Shown here one piece after another: positions 56,386 to 64,000 of a stretch of DNA of 64,000 bases. Location: positions 1 through 64,000 of the forward strand of contig FWCC01000067.1 in the NCBI GenBank assembly GCA_900169235.1. The letters run 5' to 3'. The position numbers were made by a program, and so were the translations under genes. Position 1 is the stretch's first letter; each line of letters opens with the position of its first letter. This DNA comes from Zarea fungicola (taxonomy: Eukaryota; Ascomycota; Sordariomycetes; Hypocreales; Cordycipitaceae). The notes below the pieces were generated by a model that was not told the DNA's origin, made no database searches, and saw only the letters and a program-made list of their open reading frames with translations.

Positions 56386-59300
56386 CTAGACATCCGTCAT
56401 TTCAGTATCACTGTCGATGGCAATTGCCACTGGGGGCATGTCTTCGAAGGCCCAGCTTCCTTCGTAGACAGTGGCGGGGGCGTTGCGGTGCTCGGCGACC
56501 CACTGTAGGCCCTCCAGTTCCAAGATCTGGTCGATGCGAGGTCTGTCGCTGGGTTCTTGAGCGGTCATCCATCTAACAATGGAATCAAGAGAGCTGGGAT
56601 GGAAAGCATCCACCATGAAGGAGGGTTGTTGGCCAGCATCAGGACTCTTGAACGAGTTGGGCACATTACCCCTGCTATGTTTGTTGGTCAAGAGCTCGCT
56701 GCTATGTACTACCTCAAGCGGGTTGCCACTCGCATCACGCTGCACCTCATTAGAGGGCGTCCAGGTGAGGCTAGGAACTTCGGAGAGGTCCCCTGATCGG
56801 AGGGCGATCCAGGTAGGGCCGTTATCAGGGAGAACCACATTAGCAGCAACTTCCAGAGTGATGAGGCCAAGGGAGAACACGTCAGCAGGCTGGCCAACCT
56901 GGCCCTTTAGCATCTCAGGGGCCATGTATTCTCTATCGCCTTCCACATCAACGCTGGAAGATTCCGAGCAGGCCTGGGCGAGACCAAAATCACCAATCTT
57001 CAGAGCACCCTCAAAGTTGATGAGAATATTTGCGGGCTTCATGTCCAAATGCATGAAACCAGCATCATGAATCTCTTTCAGACCCTATGAGGCATTAGTG
57101 TGTAAACGCAAAATTTACAAATCAGAAACTACATACCAGAGAAAGATCCTGTAAAATCTTGAAGATACGGAAGTCGTCAAGTCTCCCTCCACGGCCGACG
57201 TTACCCAAGAACTTCTCTAGTGTACCTTCTTCGCAGTACTCTGTCTGAATATATAGGTGAAAGTTATGCTCCCAGTCATCGATGTAGTGGACAACATGTT
57301 CTGCGTGGGATAGAGATTGAAGGATACGAGCTTCTCGCAGCTTGGCATCTCTGTCCTTGGGGCCATTATAAGCATGTCTGCTCTTTTTGACGGCATACAC
57401 CTGGTTCCTCGTCGGGCTCTGGCCAACATCACGGCCAGGAGTCAAAGAAAGGGAACCAGAAAAAAGATTCTGGCTCGTCTTGGTAACGCGGTAGACGGTA
57501 GAAAATTCACCCTTGCCAACCTGCTCAACTTTGTCAAACTTAGAATACAAAATTGCATCAATATCAAGGTCACTTGTGCGATCATTGACAGGTGTAACAA
57601 AGATGCTGGTTGAGGATCTGAAATCTCTCCCAGTTGTAGGGGTAACAGGAGGCGGCATAGAAGTTTCGGCATTCTCGTTAATCTGTGACAGAGAGAGACG
57701 GCTGGTATCCAGTGGCAGCATCCCTTCCTGTGGGGTTTGGGGAGTCCGTTGTCGCTCAATAGGACTCGCTACAAAATACTCGTTAGGATACGCTGAAGAG
57801 GGAGAGAATGTGAAGAAAAGTCCAGACGTACATGTTGAGGACCTCGGGGGCATTTGCTTTACAGCTGAAAGAGGAGGCAGCACAAACGTACGGTTTGTGC
57901 TGGGGCTTTCCAAAGACTGTTCACTGAGATTGCTTAGGCTAGGTGTCAAAAGGTTCTTGGTAGGCGTTGGCGGAACATCGGTTTCCAAATTGGCAATTGA
58001 GCTGACAGGGTCACCAAACAACGCGCGATCCTCACCATCAAGACTAAGGATACTACCACGACGGGCACCCAGTCCAGACGGGCCACGCTGAAAGATGGTC
58101 AACCCCTTTGCGGTATTACCAAAAGTGTTGGGAGCTCGGTTTGGTGTGGCTGTAAATGGTGTCGAGGGCAGGCCGGTAAACGAACTTCTGCTGTTGCCTC
58201 TCTTCCTCATACCACTTCCGGCTTGCGGAGGAAACGTAGCAAACGGGTTGCTGTGCTTCTTGCAGGGCGTGTCAGGGGGGGCAAACTTCCTGTCTGCCTC
58301 TTCTTCAGGATTGCGGTTCACTTTGGAAACCAGACCAGTCGAATTGAAGGCGCCAACCCACAGCTTTCCTTGGTTTGGTGTCGCGACAGCTTTGGAGTGA
58401 TCGAAGGTAGCACGGGCACTTGGCCGCGTAGCATTTAGTGGGAGAGAGCGGGAGAATGGGTGCGGCTTAGGTCGCTCGAAACGTTCAAAACTGGGACGGG
58501 CTGGCACATACAAGGCCGGTTCCTCTTCGGTCAAGCTGTTTCCAGAGGTCGAAGTGGTTAGGGTCTTGGAAAGGGGATGAGGTTGATGCGCCTTGGTCTC
58601 CATCGGGTGGATGGATGCGTTTAGTAGCGGAGGAACGCTGGAAAATGGGCTCTCTCTAGGCGCTTGAGGAGGGACGAAGTGGTCAGTAGATAGCCGTGGC
58701 CTGCTTCTACCAGGAGTCGATAGCTCCGAGGATATTTGTGCGAGTTGTCGTTCGCCAGTGCGTCTGCCCAGCGAACGCTGCTGTAATGTGGACTTGCGGA
58801 GAGAAGACGAGCGCTTGGGAACAGAGGAGGAGGGGGAAGGGGAAGGTAGAGAGTCGCCGTGAAAAGTAACGGGCATCGCGGAGAGTTCGTATTCAGTCTG
58901 CGCGTCCTCGTGAATATCAAAACTCTGCGAAGAAGTAGTGTTACTACCAAATATGCTGAAGCCTTCCGGGTTACCAAACGTCGCAATGCCGTGCATGCTG
59001 CGACGCTTGGCAACAGGGCTGCCTTGATTTGGATGATCAAGATTCATTGTCGCATCACTGCGCTTGAGAGCACCAGCGGTTGGGACCATGTATTCAGGGT
59101 TAATATCAAGAGCCTTGAGAAACGCAGTTTGAGATGAGCCAGATACGTCGAGATGCAGACTATGACGGGACGGCTTGTCGAGGTTCTTGAGTGTGGAAGT
59201 ACTAGCGCGGGCGTTTTCTTGGCCAGGCGAAAATCGGGTGCGAGGAGATGCTGATGTTGCAGGACGCGCGTAGTGACCCGAATCTGAGGAGTTATTGAAG

Positions 59301-59722
59301 GTGCGTTTTAGCGGACTCTTGGGTGAGGCGCGGCGCGCCAGCTGGCGGGCTGGTGAGAGGGTTTTGGTAGACTTGGCGCTACGAAGTGAGAGTCGCACGC
59401 TAGGGCGAAGCGGCGTCAACACCGGCGACTGCAAGGGCGTAGTAGATTGCAGAGGAGCGGCGGGAGCGGGTGGTGCAGATTGCGGGAGGGCAGAGACAAG
59501 TCGATGTTGATGTTTTGGAGTCAAAACAAAACGGCGCGAAGGTGTCCTGGGCGACGCTGGTAGCGAATGGTCGGAGCTTTGTGAGCTTGTGCGGGAGAGA
59601 AATTTTGAGGGAGATCGTGACAGAGAGCGACGGAGCGTGCGAACTGCTGACGAAACATCAATGTGATGGGCATGTGTGGGTGATGGCAGAGCCAACGTCC
59701 CGCCCGAGTTGGAGAATGACAT
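56386..59722 (-). CDS. wee1: Wee1-family mitotic inhibitor kinase
   Basis: The CDS is complement(join(56386..57084,57137..59722)), 1094 aa, with a 52-nt intron (GTATGT...CTAATG...CATAG). I start at 59722 (MSFSNSGGTLALP); the frame opens a further 99 bp upstream. Residues 1-720 are a disordered, S/T-P-rich regulatory region. The kinase domain (about 726-1060) has the G-loop VGKGEFSTVY at 735-744, the Lys in VYAVKK (K779), HLDMKPAN (D876, K878, N881), IGDFG (D894) and VEGDREYMAPE. The EGD.RYMAPE-type activation segment and the H.DMKPAN loop are Wee1 hallmarks. Wee1 phosphorylates the conserved N-terminal tyrosine of Cdc2/Cdk1 in the nucleus to delay mitosis. A proline-rich VPPTPTK motif and many CDK sites in the N-terminus suit cell-cycle control of the protein. 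Confidence 0.94.
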
Positions 59723-62700
59723 TGTTCTGTATGGAATGCACGGCGGCCTCGATAGCGGGGTGAGGCAAACGAGGAGGAATGTTGACGAAACGGGTGCTAG
59801 CCCGAGGTAGGAAGTCGACAAACAGAAAATTGTTCAGAAACCGTGTTTTAGAAACGGATTTTAAAACAAGAAACAAGAACTTGAAGCGTCAGGGTATATA
59901 AGATGATCTTGGTATCGATGATTTTCGAGGTATTAACCAAGCCAGTGAGTGGGAGAGGGTGGAGTGCCCAGTTGGCAGTTAATATGGATGCCAAACTGCG
60001 CAAAAGACGAGCTGCGGCAGATTGGGGAAAATCTCAAAATAGAAACAAGGACTTGTTATGTTAGAATCATCACCATGACTCGGTGATTGCGGTAGTAGCG
60101 ACAACCAAAAGTGCAGCTGATGGGCAGCGCCCAATAGCGATCATGCAGATGTGGCTGGTTGAGTCGGATCAGGAGAAAGGCAGTTAGCACATGGCCGTCT
60201 CACGAGGACAGCACATGTAAATCGCTCCTGCTAAAAACGAGGCAAAATCGCTGTCCACAAGATATGGCAACACCGGGAAACTGGTTTGTTCCTGTGGTCA
60301 GATGCTCGTTTGGTTTTACGAGCGAAGCTATTCGCAACTCGAATCTACTCCTCCAACAATGCGATGGGCCACGGTCGTCGGGAGTCGAGTATCGCACCAC
60401 TGCCGAATTGTTCTCAGTCCGCAACCATACCTCCGGGGGGGAAATGGCAGCGCAAGATGTCTGAGAAGCTGGAAGCGAGCGTCAAAGAAGGGCAATATCC
60501 GACAAAAGGGCGAGCGAGGGGGCGGCGAGACTATGTCGATATTGACGATGCAGATGAGTAAATGAATGAGGAATGCAAAAAGTAGACGCAGGGCGGGTTC
60601 ACGGAACAAGGAGCAGGGTGGCCACAAGGGGAGTAGCGCGGCCGATAAAAGCCCACTCTGACAAGCCAGGTCGAATCCTCTGGGTTTCTCCTGGGTCCTG
60701 GTGCTATTTCGTTGAGGGGGTGTGCGTACGTGGAGCCTAGAGCTTGGACAAGAGGAGAACAGTCGCGGCACAATGTGTGGTTGAAGGTGAAGCACTCAAA
60801 GGTGGTCGGCGCATTTGTTTACACTGTTTCCTAAATCAGTTAGCGTGACGCGCCCAAGACGCGTCGTGAAGAGGCTGCTTCCCGGTCCCACTGTTGGGGC
60901 GGGTCAGGTCAGGCCTAAAATACAGGGGTCCTTGCCGCTAGAAGAGCGGGAATCCACTATACCGCGCACTAAACGGGGCAGCTAGCCCACTATTCACAGC
61001 GCCACTCTCTCCCCAACCTAGCAGTCAAGCGGCCACCATACGACTTGCAGTGACTGTAGCAGCTTCCCAGTCGCTACAGTGGGCTAGGTACTTCCAGTTT
61101 ACAGGCCTTCTCGGTCCAACTCACCCCTAATGTCCCCTAAAACCGGTCCACTGTCGCACTGTGCCGCCTACCTACTAGGTACCTAGCACCTGGTACAGCC
61201 ATCAGCACAACCTGGCTTCAGAGAGCCGCGCCGTTGAAAAAAGTGCTTCACCACTATTCTTTCTCAGGGGATATCGAAATTCCATCAAAAATCCCCATGC
61301 TAATTTCCACTGCCAATATGTGGCCCGGAGCATTTCATTTCTTGCTTCCCATGCTATTGTTATTAGATATTACGAGGCCTCCTTTTCCAGTTCAAATGAG
61401 CAGGGTTCTTTCATGCGGATTGCTGGTAACTACTGTACTGTACGGCTGCCCGTTTTTGTTGTTGTTGTTATTGTTATTGTTTTCTCCCCCACCTCTCCTG
61501 TCCGCGCTGCGGCTTCACTTTGTCTCGCTCATGCCCAGCATTGTCCTATCCTCAGCCGACCCTCCAAGACCTATGAGAAACCGGGGCGCCCGCCGCTCTG
61601 CGAACCAAAGAAACTCTGCGACAATGTCTAAGCTGGGACGGTTCCACCACCACTCAACCGTCCATCATGTCCAGGGCCTGTCTAATAAACCTGCCTGTGT
61701 GCCTGTCTGTCCAACAGCGAGCGGACAACAGGGGCAGAATCTTTGGCACATCTAGGAGCGAATCCTCGCGTGAGGATGGGGCCAACTAGTAACGCACGCC
61801 ACGCTGTCATCCGTCATGCAAAACGCCTGCATCATCGACAGAGACGAGACCCTTGCACACCCTTGCTGAGCCTTTTGCTAATAACAGACGAGCATCAGGC
61901 CTCAATTTATTAGGGGACCAAAACACACAAAGGGACTTGTTGCCACCAGCTGGCCTATCAACCCATCATGCTACTCAATCCAAAAAACTTGTAAATACTT
62001 GTTTCTCCTCCGGCCTTGGCCCAGGTAGGTATACATTAAGTAGTACATAAGGAGTACATAGCTAGTACTCGTTTCCCTTTCGCCACCACTAAAGACATGC
62101 TGCCTTGATCGCTCTGCATTCAGCAGGACAAGTCCACTCTTACAAGTCACCTTGTTGCCCAAAGTCTACATCATAAGATATATACTCACATATGATACTC
62201 ACGGCATATTCCACGCACTCTACACCAGTGGGTCGTGGACATATTGAGGCAGAAAGCCAGTCATGCGCTCCGGCATTTCCTGCTCTTGTTGCATTTGACA
62301 AGTCTTGCGTTAGCTGCTGATACCCGACGTTTGCCACATCAGGCATTCATTGCTGCAAGCTACTCTGGCCTCATTCTCTCATCTGACTGTGTAGTCTTCC
62401 TTGATCGTGTCGCTGCGGCCATGCGCGCGTCGCCTGCTGGTTCTTCCAGATCGGGATAAGCAAAACAATAATCATTAATATCCTTCCTTTACGGATGTAC
62501 TTTCCTAATATTAGTTCCCAATTCTACCCCTATTTATTCCCCCCGGCCTCTCCACACTACGGGGCTCTGTCATCCCAGCATGAACAGTTCAGGACAATTG
62601 GTCTGGAGCCCATCGACGACGGCTGCAAGTCCTGGGCCATCTGCTCCGTTCAAACTCCTTCCATCGCAGTTTCTCAGCCCCTTTATTAGATATTGGGTCA

Positions 62701-64000
62701 ATTGAGTTGTGGGCAGCGTGGCCAAAGTCTCGCCCACACTAGGCCCGCATTAGTAGCAGTCTAGCAGGCCACCTAAGCCCGGCCCGCAGCAGACGGAGAC
62801 AAACCCGGTGGTTCCGCCCAACCTACAGTTTTCATCTTGGGCCTGACTCTTTGCAAAGAGTCGCGTGTTTTGAAGCAATTGCTGTTCCCGTACTGTACCC
62901 TGTAACTAGTCGTACTCGGGATATGGACTAGCTTCGCGAAAGATCCCTGGTTGCGCCTCTGCCAGATGTTTCATGGGATACCATGTTCCCAGACCTGTTT
63001 CTTTTTTTTTTTTTTATGAACTCGCCCGGTCCGAACGAACCATTGGCGCTCTGCCAGGTCCGGCCGCCTCCCGACCCGAGAAACCCTGCCGCACAGGAAT
63101 GTTAGAAACCCTAAAAATACCACAAGATCTCTGATACTCATAGTAGCGGCATGGCCGACACAGTGTATTGTCATGTGGCTATTAGAGCATACAAGCAAAT
63201 GCCCAGATCTCAAACACATCAGCTTCTATTGTTGTCGATGACTTGACTCAACTACCGTCTCTCCTCACAGCTGGCGCTTGTCCTACTGAGTACACAAGTT
63301 TCTTCCACAATTTCGTGTGCCCCTCTTCTCTGTTGTTTTACGTGCACAGCAAAAAGTTGTCTACGAGCGGAGTCTCTTGTTGTCTCTTCATGGGGCAACT
63401 GGGCAAAAGTCTACGTGTGTCTTGACTGACCGCCCCATGTTACAAGCCTCGACATAAAAAGAGCCTATGTTGATCTGGGCAGTGCTAGTAGCGCCATCCT
63501 GAGCACAAGGCGGTAAAAGACAAATATCCTGGCCAGTTCGTTCTGGGAATATCACACCGCATAAATCAAATATCATATTCCACATAAACTTCGAGGCTGG
63601 TCCGGCAGTGAAACGCACAGGCGTAATACTGCCCATGACACCGGCACCGTTGTAAGCCAGCCCTCTGCAAAATCTCCGTACAAGGCAGAGCTCGGCAGGG
63701 AAAAAATGAAGCCACTGCAAGGGACAAGGATGGTAGTTGCCGGTAGGGCTCATTGACCGCTTCATGGACTGTGCATGATCAACGAACAGGAGTCAGTTTG
63801 GTTTGTGGCTGGGAATAAAAAATTGCCAGTACATCTCGCGTAACTTGCGTGGTTGCTTTTTTTTGGTGGCGGGGAAACCCTTGTATCTGGTCAGGAGGAT
63901 ACACAAGGGCACGTTTTACATCGTAGGATACCTGGCTGCTGTGTGGATGTTCAGGTGGATTTGCCTTGCCCTAACAGGCGAGGTTATCTTGAGAAACTTG
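59723..64000. other. 4.3-kb region without supportable genes
   Basis: Upstream of wee1. The first 300 bp are its leader and promoter. Several frames of 100-173 codons (60328-60795 -, 61234-61755 +, 63388-63765 -) lack recognisable domains, and the longest is a low-complexity Leu/Ser frame. The palindrome CTAGGTACCTAG occurs at 61175-61186 and related GGTAC motifs occur nearby. A gene whose coding part lies beyond the right edge may begin here. Confidence 0.45.

Noticed and set aside
61234..61755. 173-codon plus-strand frame with a Leu-rich hydrophobic stretch
   Set aside because: Low complexity driven by CTT/GTT repeats, with no signal-peptide start, no domain and overlapping frames of equal quality.
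63388..63765. 125-codon minus-strand frame near the right edge
   Set aside because: No recognisable domain and no splice partner; could not be separated from chance.
1..64000. CRISPR arrays, bacterial operons and Shine-Dalgarno sites
   Set aside because: The sequence is plainly eukaryotic, with spliced genes and Pol III tRNA signals, and no regularly spaced repeats were seen.

Overview
The window is nuclear DNA of a filamentous ascomycete, most likely a Sordariomycete and possibly a member of Hypocreales. Genes are separated by 0.3-5.6 kb. They carry short introns (about 47-140 nt) with GTANGT-type donors, CTAAC/CTGAC-like branch sites and YAG acceptors. Several products are typical of Pezizomycotina: a FWD-1-type F-box/WD40 protein, a 2EXR protein, an Asp f 7-like secreted protein and a Zn2Cys6 regulator. 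Family names come from recognising motifs by eye; no database search was possible. Exon joins were worked out by hand and each model closes in frame.

Layout. 0.7-9 kb: F-box/WD40 protein (+), ESCRT-III Vps60 (-), and a large S/T-P-rich unrecognised protein with four exons (+). 9.6-10.7 kb: a Tc1-like DDE transposase copy with a frameshift near its start. 10.9-13.6 kb: an aldo-keto reductase of the D-xylose reductase type (+), convergent with an intradiol ring-cleavage dioxygenase (-). 15.6-16.3 kb: a small secreted Cys-rich peptide precursor. 17.1-20.6 kb: an EFM6-like lysine methyltransferase and a 2EXR protein. 20.6-26.2 kb: a gene-free stretch. 26.2-27 kb: a secreted RlpA-like/Asp f 7-like protein with an N gap inside its proline tract.

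28.1-32.4 kb: two outward-facing tRNA-Leu(AAG) genes flank about 4 kb holding one unrecognised gene that may be decayed. Both tRNA genes are interrupted in the D-loop by 57-62 nt inserts with GT...AG ends. Removing the inserts restores a normal D-arm. The complete copy also has a classical anticodon-loop intron. This is the most unusual feature in the window.

32.8-39.6 kb, all on the minus strand: CCZ1, a CorA-like membrane protein and a Ser/Thr-rich single-pass membrane protein. 42-48.6 kb: a likely sugar-acid gene cluster of a Zn2Cys6 regulator (+), an enolase-superfamily L-galactonate/L-fuconate-type dehydratase (-) and a sugar-porter MFS transporter (+). The 542-bp promoter shared by the last two holds three CGG-N5-CGG direct repeats, so a simple regulon (import, dehydration, local regulator) is a reasonable inference. 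49.3-59.7 kb: a kelch protein (+), the complex I 24-kDa subunit NUO-24 (-), a FAD-dependent DAO-family oxidoreductase (-) and Wee1 kinase (-). 59.7-64 kb contains no gene I can support.
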